This document shows positions 1 through 7,313 of a DNA stretch of 37,295 nucleotides, piece after piece. The stretch is from positions 1 through 37,295 of the forward strand of contig JAKLHB010000005.1 in NCBI GenBank assembly GCA_022710345.1, read 5' to 3'. Each line of letters starts with the position of its first letter. Within the stretch, counting starts at the first letter, position 1. Under the pieces are notes generated by a model. It had not been told where the DNA came from, did no database searches, and worked only from the letters and a program-made list of their open reading frames with translations. A program made the position numbers and the translations under genes. The stretch is from Planctomycetota bacterium (lineage in GTDB: Bacteria; Planctomycetota; Uabimicrobiia; Uabimicrobiales; JABWCH01).

Positions 1-74
1 AAACCCCAGGCTTTATTCCCAAACCGCTTCGCGGCAAAAAACTTTGCTGCAGTGCAATCTTATACGAGAGTTCT
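1..74. repeat. Right part of a dispersed palindromic repeat, cut by the window edge
   Basis: The first 74 bases recur almost exactly at 17563-17635, the only difference being one A in a run of A (six here, five there). Inside lie small palindromes: CCGC-TTC-GCGG at 24-34 and TTGC-N6-GCAA at 44-57. In the complete copy the segment is preceded by a 10-bp-stem hairpin, so the left half of this copy probably lies just outside the window. No transposase is linked to it. A REP- or MITE-like element is the likely nature; this is inferred. Confidence 0.85.
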
Positions 75-111
75 ATCCATTTACAGATTTGACAGATTCC
101 AACATTGGATT

Positions 112-149
112 AAAAAAAGATGCACGGATTTCCCGTGCATCTTTTTTTT
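112..149. terminator. Strong bidirectional intrinsic terminator
   Basis: A perfect inverted repeat has arms at 112-127 and 133-148 around a 5-base loop. The core is GATGCACGG pairing with CCGTGCATC, flanked by an A run on the left and an eight-T run on the right. It has the form of a rho-independent terminator on both strands and separates the repeat element from the PilZ gene. Confidence 0.85.
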
Positions 150-161
150 GAGAAAAATCTC

Positions 162-190
162 TTGTAAGTTTTTAGAACTTTTCGTAAAAT
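162..190 (+). promoter_or_regulatory. Sigma70-type promoter for the PilZ-lplA gene group
   Basis: TTGTAA at 162-167 and TAAAAT at 185-190 are separated by exactly 17 bases, which fits a housekeeping promoter. It lies just after the terminator and about 55 bases before the PilZ start codon. Predicted from sequence alone. Confidence 0.55.
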
Positions 191-245
191 AGAGGTAAGC
201 TTACAATATTTTTGAAATGTTTCTAAGGCTCTAGGACAACGCAAT

Positions 246-581
246 ATGGAATATCGAAAGCATGATCGAGTTCATTTGATTATCCCTTCCCAAATTCAAA
301 TGGTGGAGGGCTGTGCTAAAGAAGATTTAATCATTCAAGATTTATCTATTGGCGGTGTATTTATAGCTTCTCAAAAACTTTATGCACTTGACACTCTTAT
401 CGAGATACGATTTCCGTTGCCATCCGAAAATTGGACTATTTCAGCAACTGGCTTTGTTTGTAGGCATTCTTGCCAAACACCGTCAGGCATGGGCATCCAA
501 TTTGTCATCCTTTCCGAGGGTGATCAAAAAATTTTGAAAAAATTTATTCGAGAGCGTGCTGAAGAGCATTGGATTCATTAA
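246..581 (+). CDS. PilZ-domain protein (likely c-di-GMP binding)
   Basis: A 111-residue single-domain PilZ protein. The two c-di-GMP-binding signatures are visible: an RxxxR motif at residues 4-8 (RKHDR) and a D-x-S-x-x-G motif at residues 32-37 (DLSIGG). The rest fits the short PilZ beta-barrel. Such proteins sense cyclic di-GMP and act on motility, exopolysaccharide or other envelope targets by protein contact; no target domain is fused here. The start follows an AGGA box at 233-236 with 9-base spacing. It is the first gene of a + strand group (PilZ, ferredoxin, EamA, lplA), and the ferredoxin follows 18 bases later. No diguanylate cyclase or phosphodiesterase is seen in the window. Domain call firm, partner unknown. 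Confidence 0.85.
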   Translation: MEYRKHDRVHLIIPSQIQMVEGCAKEDLIIQDLSIGGVFIASQKLYALDTLIEIRFPLPSENWTISATGFVCRHSCQTPSGMGIQFVILSEGDQKILKKFIRERAEEHWIH

Positions 582-599
582 CCTTTTTAGGAGAAAGAG

Positions 600-788
600 A
601 TGGGTAGGCAGGCGTATGTCCACCAAGAAGATTGTGTTGGTTGCGAACTTTGTACTAAAATTTGCACTGCTTTTCAAATTGGCTCGAATGGCAAAGCTGA
701 ATTTCTGGCAAAACCCAATGTAGCGGAAAATGAAATTCAAGATGCCATCAACAACTGTCCGGCGCAGTGCATTACCTGGAAAAATTAG
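600..788 (+). CDS. Small ferredoxin, single [4Fe-4S] type
   Basis: A 62-residue soluble electron carrier. Cysteines C12, C15 and C18 form CxxCxxC and C53 is followed by proline, the ligand pattern of single-cluster [4Fe-4S] ferredoxins such as those of Thermotoga and Desulfovibrio. Two further cysteines, C22 and C57, are present and could be remnants of a second site, extra ligands or a disulfide; this cannot be decided by reading. An AGGAG box at 589-593 supports the start. It lies between PilZ and the EamA permease and 957 bases before lipoate ligase. Lipoyl synthase needs reduced iron-sulfur donors, but no lipA is in the window, so a link to lipoate metabolism is only a guess. Confidence 0.85.
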   Translation: MGRQAYVHQEDCVGCELCTKICTAFQIGSNGKAEFLAKPNVAENEIQDAINNCPAQCITWKN

Positions 789-800
789 AAAGCATGCGCT

Positions 801-1745
801 ATGAAAAAATGGGCTCCTGTTCTGATTATGATCGCGGCAATTTTATGGAGTGTGGATGGACTTTTGCGGCGTAAATTATATAGCATTCCAACACCAATGC
901 TTGTGATGATCGAACATTTAGTAGGTGTTTTATTTCTCCTTCCTTTATGGCCTAAATTTTGGCAAGAATATAAACGCATGAAAATGCGTGATTGGGCTGT
1001 TATTTGCACCACTGCTCTCATTGGGGGAGTGCTAGGCACCATGTTTTACACCGCTGCGCTTGCTAAAGTGAATTATATTCAATATTCTGTCGTTATTTTG
1101 TTGCAAAAAACTCAACCTCTTTTTGCTGTAGCACTTGCTGCTATCATCCTAAAAGAAAAATTGACCAAACTGTATCTATTTTTAGCTATATTAGGTCTTA
1201 CTGCAGCGTATGTGATTTCTTTTCCCAATTTAGTGCCCAATGTGCAGGGTCATAGTGCTGAAATTGTTGCAGCCGGATTGGCTCTAGGCGCTGCTTTTTG
1301 TTGGGGGTCCGCCACTGTGCTTGGCAAATTAGTTCTCCATCGTTTGAATTTTGGTGCTGCTACAACCATCAGATTTTTACTTGTAATTCCCATTGCATTT
1401 GCCATTGCATGGGGTTCGGACCAAACCATTGCTCTAAGTCAGATCACAACCGAACAATGGCAATATTTTATTGGAATTGCATTGACTTCTGGTGCAATGG
1501 CATGCCTTATTTATTATAAAGGCCTGCAACATACGCCAGCCAAGATTTCTACCTTTGCCGAAATGATGTTTCCTGTGTCTGCTGTGTTGATTGGTTTTTC
1601 ATTTTTAGATGAAAAACTACTATGGCAGCAATGGATCGCTGCTTTTGTATTATTAGGCGTGATCCTTTTTTTATCGCTTTATTCGAATGATGAGAAAAAA
1701 TTTGTGCCAAGCTCTCAACAGATATCTGATCAGGAACAAAATTGA
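801..1745 (+). CDS. EamA/DMT-family transporter (10 TM)
   Basis: A 314-residue inner-membrane protein with about ten hydrophobic helices in two repeated EamA halves (roughly residues 5-140 and 155-295), the usual length and architecture of the drug/metabolite transporter superfamily. Helix-breaking features typical of the family are present, for example the segment around ALAKVNYIQYSVVILLQKTQP (near residues 85-105) and the conserved P-V-x-A-V-L-x-G region near residue 257. Substrates of these carriers range over amino acids, metabolites and drugs and cannot be predicted. The gene begins 12 bases after the ferredoxin and its TGA overlaps the ATG of lplA by one base, implying translational coupling. 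The C-terminal tail is short and polar. Confidence 0.85.
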   Translation: MKKWAPVLIMIAAILWSVDGLLRRKLYSIPTPMLVMIEHLVGVLFLLPLWPKFWQEYKRMKMRDWAVICTTALIGGVLGTMFYTAALAKVNYIQYSVVILLQKTQPLFAVALAAIILKEKLTKLYLFLAILGLTAAYVISFPNLVPNVQGHSAEIVAAGLALGAAFCWGSATVLGKLVLHRLNFGAATTIRFLLVIPIAFAIAWGSDQTIALSQITTEQWQYFIGIALTSGAMACLIYYKGLQHTPAKISTFAEMMFPVSAVLIGFSFLDEKLLWQQWIAAFVLLGVILFLSLYSNDEKKFVPSSQQISDQEQN

Positions 1746-2734
1746 TGCAACCTACTATCTATTTTACAGATACGCATGATCCTTGGTATAATCTAGCCGT
1801 AGAAGAGTATCTTTTGAATCATTTAGCTGCAGATGAAGTTATTTTCTACCTTTGGCAAAATCAAAATACTGTGGTGATTGGCAAAAATCAAAATCCATGG
1901 AGAGAATGTCAGATTAAATTGCTGGATCAAGATTCTGGGAAATTAGCACGCCGCATTTCAGGCGGCGGTGCTGTTTTTCATGATCTTGGTAATTTGAATT
2001 TTTCTTTTATTGTGCCAAAGGCAGTTTATGATCTGCAACGACAGCTCAAAGTGATTCTCACAGCCGTTCAAAGTCTTGGAATTGCTGCTGAATTTCAAGG
2101 AAGAAATGATCTTCAAGTTGTAGGGCGGAAATTTTCTGGAAATGCATTTTGCTGGAAGACTCAAAGTGTCCTACATCATGGGACTTTGCTGGTAGAAGCA
2201 GATTTAGAAAAATTGACAAAATATCTCCAGGTTTCATCTGATAAAATACGATCCAAAGGAGTTGATTCTATTCGATCCAGAGTGATCAATCTAAGCGATT
2301 GTGTGCCTTTGCTTAATATCCATCACGTTGCAGAAGCCTTGCTTCAATCTTTTGCTCAAGAATATGGACCTCCACACAAACAATATTCAGAGACTGGGCA
2401 TTTAGATGCTGCTGAAATTCGAGCTTTGTATGATCGTAATGCTTCTTGGGGCTGGAGATATGGCCACGCACCAGAATTTGATATACTTTTAGAAACCAGG
2501 TTCAATTGGGGCGATTTACAACTTTATTTTAAACTTACCAATGGCAATATTACTCACGCTCAAGTATATTCAGATGCACTGGATGAAGCTTTTATTAGCC
2601 AATTACCATGCATATTTCAAGGTTGCAAGCTCAATGCTCAGGATTTGAGTGAACGGTTGCAAGCTTCAACATGGAACCAGTCTCAAAAAGAATTCGCTTT
2701 GGAAATTGCCAATTGGCTCCAAAGTAAATTGTAA
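1745..2734 (+). CDS. lplA: Lipoate-protein ligase A
   Basis: A 329-residue enzyme that activates lipoate (or octanoate) with ATP and attaches it to the lysine of lipoyl domains. Signatures: GKNQNPWRE at residues 46-54, the nucleotide/lipoyl loop RRISGGGAVFHDLGN at 69-83, and the conserved lysine K129 in GRKFSGNAF, followed by HHGTLLV. The length matches bacterial LplA including the C-terminal accessory domain. The start is taken as the ATG at 1745, which overlaps the permease stop as TGATG. A TTG three bases upstream is in frame but less likely. A weak 7-bp AT-rich hairpin follows at 2764-2782. Octanoyltransferase activity (LipM-like) is an alternative, but the bipartite length favours LplA. 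Confidence 0.88.
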   Translation: MQPTIYFTDTHDPWYNLAVEEYLLNHLAADEVIFYLWQNQNTVVIGKNQNPWRECQIKLLDQDSGKLARRISGGGAVFHDLGNLNFSFIVPKAVYDLQRQLKVILTAVQSLGIAAEFQGRNDLQVVGRKFSGNAFCWKTQSVLHHGTLLVEADLEKLTKYLQVSSDKIRSKGVDSIRSRVINLSDCVPLLNIHHVAEALLQSFAQEYGPPHKQYSETGHLDAAEIRALYDRNASWGWRYGHAPEFDILLETRFNWGDLQLYFKLTNGNITHAQVYSDALDEAFISQLPCIFQGCKLNAQDLSERLQASTWNQSQKEFALEIANWLQSKL

Positions 2735-2785
2735 ATTTTCTTTCGCTATTTATTTTCTTTGGTTCTTGAATGATCTTCAAGATTT

Positions 2786-2834
2786 GTTACAATCATTTCT
2801 TAGCTTGTTATGGTAAGTAGGAAATGATTGTAAC
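2786..2834. promoter_or_regulatory. Perfect 14-bp inverted repeat upstream of the SPFH operon
   Basis: The arms GTTACAATCATTTC (2786-2799) and GAAATGATTGTAAC (2821-2834) are exact reverse complements around a 21-base spacer. No T run follows, so it is unlikely to be a terminator. It ends 17 bases before the first SPFH start codon and could be an operator, a pair of binding sites for a dimeric regulator, or an mRNA leader hairpin. No convincing promoter hexamers stand out. The role is inferred from position. Confidence 0.6.
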
Positions 2835-2851
2835 GTGGATAATCATTAATC

Positions 2852-4744
2852 ATGGATACATTAGTTTCATCAAAAAAAACAGAATTTGTAGCCATTGTTG
2901 GTTTATTATTGCATTTCTTTTTTGCATGTTTGCTTTTTTTGCTTTCCTATTGGAGCCGGTCTGTTGTTGTTCTGATCGAAGCCTGGCATTTTTTGGCCGG
3001 CTTTTTCCTTTGGTTTCTTGTATTGCTCCATGCTCAGCAAAAAAGACTGGCATTGGAAGAATCGCTTTTTGAGCAGCAAGCCAAAGAAAGCCAAAAGACG
3101 ATCTTTCAGGAAGACGAAACAGATACATTCTCTGCTAAAAATAGGCTTCAGTTTTTTGAAAAATGGATTGTTCCAACTGCCACTTTGTTGCTTGGTTTAG
3201 GACTTATTGCATTGAGTATCTGGACAATGTCCCGTGCGCTTGCGCACACACGCCCGATTGTTCATGGTTCTCTATGTGCTGCGTTTTTAGGCGGGTGTGC
3301 ATTTTTTTCCTTGCTCGTTTCTAAATATGCCTTGGGCATGTCTAAAGAAAAAGATTGGCGTATCTTGAGAGCTGGTGGCAGCTACCTCTTGATGAACGCA
3401 TCTGCAACCTTTGCCTGTGCAATTGTCCTGGCTCTTGTAGAAATGGAAATCATAAGCCTTGAACGATATTTAGCTTATGCGCTATCTGTTTTACTTGGGC
3501 TGATTGGGTTGGAAATGCTTTTGAATCTATTACTCGATTTCTATCGGCCCAGAATTCCTGGCCAAGAAATCCATCCACCTTATGATAGCAGATTCTTAGA
3601 GATATGCACAGGGTCAAAAGGCCTCCTAAAAACAGCGGCTCAGACTTTAGATTATCAATTTGGTTTTAAAGTTTCAGAAACCTGGTTCTATCGGTTTTTA
3701 GAAAAAGCCATTGTTCCTTTAGTTTTATTTCAATTGCTCACACTCTATCTAGCCAATTGTCTGGTCGTGGTTCAGCCCTCTGAGCAAGCTATTTTAGAGC
3801 GATTTGGCAAAAGAGTAGAACACACGGTCTTAGAACCTGGAATTCATTGGAAATGGCCTTGGCCCATTGAACAAGCTTATCATTATCCTGTGCAAAGCCT
3901 TCAAAAATTAGAAATTGGCATTGAAGAAGCACAGGAAAGCCAGCCATCTAAAGATCGCCTTGCGCAAGCAAGGCCACAGGCTAAAAAGGCAATCTTGTTC
4001 ACCAAAGAACATGGGCATGACGAGCATTACTTTTTGGTCATGCATTCCACAGAGACATCCGAGAGTGTGCCTGTGGATTTGGTTTCCGTGGATTTTTTTA
4101 TATACTATAATATTAACAATGCCATGGATTATAGCTATCATCATGCAGAGCCGGGTTTATTTTTAAGAGCAATTGCAGAACGTGAGCTTACGTATGTGCT
4201 TGCTTCGAAAACTTTGACACAAGTGTTTTGCAGTCAAAGAGCTGAAATTTGTCAAAACTTGAAAGTACGTATTCAGCAAGCCTGCAATGATGCTGGCTTA
4301 GGAATTTCAATTGTGCTAGCAGGATTTGCACATGTTCATGTTCCTCAATCTATTGCTGCAGATTTTGAAGCTGTGCTCGCTTCCATGGAAGAAATGCAAA
4401 CTAAGATATTAGCAGCCGAAAAATATCATAACGAAAATTTGCCATTAGCCCAAGCAAAAGCAGCCGAAATCATACTACAAGCCCAGCAATATGCCTTAGA
4501 AAGGCAAATTGGCACACAAGCAGAAGCAGCCGCGTTTGTGCATTATCGCGAAGCATTTGCAGCAGGGAAAGAAGTATATCTGATGCGCAAATACCTCAAA
4601 ATATTAGAACAAGCAATGCCATCCAAAAGGGTATACGTGATGGATATTCAAGGTACAAAGCGTGAGGTGGATGTCCTCAATTTAGAAGATAAATTAAGCT
4701 CTGATCTTTTGCAATTGGACCTTGGCAAAGTGGAAAAACCATAG
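2852..4744 (+). CDS. HflK-like SPFH protein with polytopic N-terminal region
   Basis: A 630-residue membrane protein. The first 230 residues hold about six hydrophobic segments (near 12-34, 38-60, 105-126, 138-160, 176-200, 206-230), and another at about 286-307 leads into the SPFH domain (about 305-560). The SPFH entry shows the family pattern: an ERFGK motif near 316-320, then EPGIHWKWPWP at 328-338. An Ala/Glu-rich coiled coil follows (about 510-575). E. coli HflK has a single membrane anchor, so the polytopic N-terminus is an addition. SPFH proteins form large ring or cage oligomers that organise membrane microdomains and often control proteases; no FtsH or NfeD gene is nearby. The start lacks a clear Shine-Dalgarno box. 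The second SPFH gene follows 21 bases later. Confidence 0.85.
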   Translation: MDTLVSSKKTEFVAIVGLLLHFFFACLLFLLSYWSRSVVVLIEAWHFLAGFFLWFLVLLHAQQKRLALEESLFEQQAKESQKTIFQEDETDTFSAKNRLQFFEKWIVPTATLLLGLGLIALSIWTMSRALAHTRPIVHGSLCAAFLGGCAFFSLLVSKYALGMSKEKDWRILRAGGSYLLMNASATFACAIVLALVEMEIISLERYLAYALSVLLGLIGLEMLLNLLLDFYRPRIPGQEIHPPYDSRFLEICTGSKGLLKTAAQTLDYQFGFKVSETWFYRFLEKAIVPLVLFQLLTLYLANCLVVVQPSEQAILERFGKRVEHTVLEPGIHWKWPWPIEQAYHYPVQSLQKLEIGIEEAQESQPSKDRLAQARPQAKKAILFTKEHGHDEHYFLVMHSTETSESVPVDLVSVDFFIYYNINNAMDYSYHHAEPGLFLRAIAERELTYVLASKTLTQVFCSQRAEICQNLKVRIQQACNDAGLGISIVLAGFAHVHVPQSIAADFEAVLASMEEMQTKILAAEKYHNENLPLAQAKAAEIILQAQQYALERQIGTQAEAAAFVHYREAFAAGKEVYLMRKYLKILEQAMPSKRVYVMDIQGTKREVDVLNLEDKLSSDLLQLDLGKVEKP

Positions 4745-4765
4745 GAATGAAAAAGCGGAAAAGCA

Positions 4766-6244
4766 ATGAAACAAGCAAAATTATCATTTAGCAATCAAAA
4801 ACTCTTCAGTATGATCGTAGCTTTATTGCTAGCTTCTGTCATGCTGTTATACTTAATTACATTTCAAGTTCGGGTGACCCAGGTTGCTGTAGTCACTACA
4901 TTTGGCAAACCAACTGCTGCCATTACAGAGCCTGGTTTGTATTGGAAATTACCTTACCCATTCCAAAATTATTTTAGTTTTGATGCCCGAATACAACTGT
5001 TGGTGAGCTCTCTCGAGGAAACCTACACTGCTGATAGCAAGCATATCATCATTGAAACTTATATTGGCTGGCGCATTCAAGACCCTATTTTGTTCCTTTC
5101 CAAAGCAGGCACTATTAAAAATGCTCAAACCGCCATTGAAAGCATGCTGCGCCATTATACCAATAGCGTGATCGGCAAATATACCTTTGCGCAACTGATT
5201 TCCAGAGATGCCAAGGAAATTCGGCTTCCAGAAATTGAACAAAAGCTTCAGTATATTTTAAATCATGGCAGCGGAGAATCAGATCAGTCAAATGAAGGGC
5301 TCAAAGCAAGTATAGGAATTGAAGTCAAACTATTTGGCATCAAACGCCTTGAATTGCCCAAAGATACGACAAAAGCTGTCTTTGACCGCATGAAAGAAGA
5401 GCGCAATCGTTTAATCCAAAGTTTTCGTGCTCAAGGTGAAGGCAAGGCCAAAGAAATTCGTGCGCAAGCAGATGCAAAACGAGAGGAAATTCTCATCAAT
5501 GCTCAAGCCCAAGCCAAACAAATTCGTGGCCAAGGCGATGCAGCCGCTGCCAAGCATTATGCAGTCTTTGCTCAGGACCGAAGCTTGGCCATTTGGTTGC
5601 GTAAGTTGGATTCGCTAGAAAAGCTATTGACACAAAATAGTAAGATCACGCTTGTGCTGGATACCCGTACTCCTCCATTTGATCTTTTGCATGGAAAAGA
5701 TATTCCAACTTCACAGGAAGCCACAGCAAAGCCAGCTAAACCAACCGAGACTAAGCCAGATGAAGCCAAGCCAGTCGAACAGCCTAAAGCAGTCGAGACT
5801 CAACCTGGTGAAGCCAAGCCAGTCGAACAGCCTAAAGCAGTCGAAACTCAACCTGGTGAAGCCAAGCCAGTCGAACAGCCTAAAGCAGTCGAAACTCAAC
5901 CTGGCGAAGCCAAGCCAGTCGAGCAGCCTAAGACAACCGAGGCTCAATCAGGTGGAGCCAAGCCAGTCGAGCAGTCTAAAGCAGCCGAGACTCAATCAGG
6001 CGGAGCCAAGCCGGCCGAACAGCCTAAAGCAGTCGAGACTCAACCTGGCGAAGCCAAGCCAGTCGAGCAGCCTAACGCAACCGAGCCTAAGCCAACCGCA
6101 GACAAGCCAAATGGGCAACAGCAATCATTGGAGCCCGAAAGCAGCCAGATGGATGCAGAGCAGCCAAATAGCCAAGCGGCTCATGAGCCAACAAATCCTG
6201 ATAAAATTCCCGCAAAAACTGATCTCCAGGAGAAAGGAAACTGA
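4766..6244 (+). CDS. SPFH-domain membrane protein with Pro/Glu/Lys repeat tail
   Basis: A 492-residue protein: one N-terminal membrane helix (about 13-32), an SPFH domain (about 33-270) with VVTTFGKP and EPGLYWKLPYPF motifs, a coiled coil (about 209-266, rich in A, Q, K and E) and a long hydrophilic tail. The tail holds tandem 16-residue units of the type PKAVETQPGEAKPVEQ, six clear copies at residues 340-435 with degenerate ones on either side. The body resembles HflC and stomatin-like proteins and would assemble with the flanking SPFH products. The tail has no equivalent in classical HflC and is probably disordered; it may act as a spacer or tether. The gene ends two bases before the third SPFH gene. 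Confidence 0.85.
   Translation: MKQAKLSFSNQKLFSMIVALLLASVMLLYLITFQVRVTQVAVVTTFGKPTAAITEPGLYWKLPYPFQNYFSFDARIQLLVSSLEETYTADSKHIIIETYIGWRIQDPILFLSKAGTIKNAQTAIESMLRHYTNSVIGKYTFAQLISRDAKEIRLPEIEQKLQYILNHGSGESDQSNEGLKASIGIEVKLFGIKRLELPKDTTKAVFDRMKEERNRLIQSFRAQGEGKAKEIRAQADAKREEILINAQAQAKQIRGQGDAAAAKHYAVFAQDRSLAIWLRKLDSLEKLLTQNSKITLVLDTRTPPFDLLHGKDIPTSQEATAKPAKPTETKPDEAKPVEQPKAVETQPGEAKPVEQPKAVETQPGEAKPVEQPKAVETQPGEAKPVEQPKTTEAQSGGAKPVEQSKAAETQSGGAKPAEQPKAVETQPGEAKPVEQPNATEPKPTADKPNGQQQSLEPESSQMDAEQPNSQAAHEPTNPDKIPAKTDLQEKGN
5735..6118 (+). repeat. 48-bp in-frame minisatellite inside the second SPFH gene
   Basis: Tandem 48-base units each encode 16 residues. Six well-matched units run from 5783 to 6070; a degenerate unit precedes (5735-5782) and one follows (6071-6118). 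Neighbouring units 1-3 are nearly identical at the DNA level, while units 4 and 5 diverge (PKTTEAQSGG and SKAAETQSGG), and unit 6 returns to the main type. This pattern suggests recent expansion or gene conversion, and copy number is likely to vary between strains. Confidence 0.92.
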
Positions 6245-6246
6245 AG

Positions 6247-7311
6247 ATGCCAGAACCACACGAAAGCGATTTATTAGACCCTGCTAATCAAGCTTTAGCG
6301 CAAGCATTGCAGCTTAGTCTCCAAGTTCTCAAGGGAATTATGGTCTTGTTGGTTTTGCTTTTCTTATCGTCTGGCATTTTCATAGTGCAGCAAGATCAAG
6401 AGGCAATGGTCATCAGCTTTGGAAAAATCCAGGGTACCTTAGCAAATCGAATTTTAAAGCCAGGGCTGCATTGGACATGGCCATATCCTCTAAGCGAAGT
6501 GATCCGAATGCCTACCAATGAAATGAAGCTTCTTGTGGAAGATTCGGATATGATGCAAGATTTTTGGTATGACACAACTTCCAAAAGTACGGCAATTGTT
6601 GAAACTCTTGATCCTGAATTAGATGGATACTGTCTTACAGGAGATGCAAACATCATTCACTGCCAGTGGCAAGTGCGGTATATCATCATAGATCCTTATC
6701 TTTATTACAGTCAAAGTACGCTGCCTGAAGATTTGCTTCACAGTATAGTTTGTAGTAGCATTGTCAAGGTAAGTGCCCAATGCACGATTCCAGAAGATGC
6801 CGTGCTAGGCAACCTCATTGATAAAATTGGGCCAGCAGTCAAAGAAATGGCGCAAAAAAAATTAGATGAACTTCAGCTTGGAATCAAGATTCAAGGTTTT
6901 GCACTCGCCCACTTAGTGCCGCCTCGCCAAGTGCAAGAAGTTTTTGAAAGTGTGCTCAAAGCAAAAACTGAACAAGATAAAAAGATTGCAGAAGCTCAAA
7001 ATTATTATGAGCAAATCACAGCCAAAGCCATTGGAGAAAAAGCAGAATTGCTGGCAAAATCAGCCAATTATGCTTTGCAGGTAGAAAAAGAAGCTCAAAG
7101 TGATGCAGCAGATTTCCGGAACGTATTGAATTTACCTAAGGAGCATGCTTTTATTTTTCACACACGGCACTATCAGCAAGTTATCGAGAAATTGCAAGAA
7201 AAAGTTCGAGAAATTTTCTTATTTGCCAATGAAGCAGAGGAACGAGAATTACGGCTTCAACTGAACAGAAATCCAGACTTATACCGAATTCAAGCACCCA
7301 AGGAGGATTGA
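6247..7311 (+). CDS. HflC/HflK-like SPFH protein (third of the cluster)
   Basis: A 354-residue protein with a cytoplasmic N-terminus, one membrane helix (about 30-47), an SPFH domain carrying VISFGK at 55-60 and a GLHWTWPYP motif near 75-83, then an Ala/Glu/Lys-rich coiled coil (about 237-285) and a short charged C-terminus. It is the closest of the three to plain HflC/HflK architecture. The start at 6247 has an AGGAG box upstream within the end of the preceding gene. Its stop TGA at 7309-7311 lies just before the ATPase ATG at 7314. Three distinct SPFH paralogues in a row suggests a hetero-oligomeric ring; this is inferred from family behaviour. Confidence 0.85.
   Translation: MPEPHESDLLDPANQALAQALQLSLQVLKGIMVLLVLLFLSSGIFIVQQDQEAMVISFGKIQGTLANRILKPGLHWTWPYPLSEVIRMPTNEMKLLVEDSDMMQDFWYDTTSKSTAIVETLDPELDGYCLTGDANIIHCQWQVRYIIIDPYLYYSQSTLPEDLLHSIVCSSIVKVSAQCTIPEDAVLGNLIDKIGPAVKEMAQKKLDELQLGIKIQGFALAHLVPPRQVQEVFESVLKAKTEQDKKIAEAQNYYEQITAKAIGEKAELLAKSANYALQVEKEAQSDAADFRNVLNLPKEHAFIFHTRHYQQVIEKLQEKVREIFLFANEAEERELRLQLNRNPDLYRIQAPKED
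7301..7306 (+). promoter_or_regulatory. Ribosome binding site deciding the ATPase start
   Basis: A perfect AGGAGG lies seven bases before the ATG at 7314. An in-frame TTG at 7308 is only one base from this box and so cannot be the start it serves. Confidence 0.8.
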
Positions 7312-7313
7312 CC

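Noticed and set aside
2824-3072. Small + strand frame starting inside the inverted repeat
   Set aside because: It overlaps the first SPFH gene in another frame, its composition is odd (many Cys, Phe), and the AGGA box is too close to its ATG.
5652-6287. 211-codon + strand frame rich in Ser/Gln/Leu/Lys repeats
   Set aside because: It is the shifted reading of the 48-bp minisatellite and flanks in the second SPFH gene. Because 48 is divisible by three every frame stays open.
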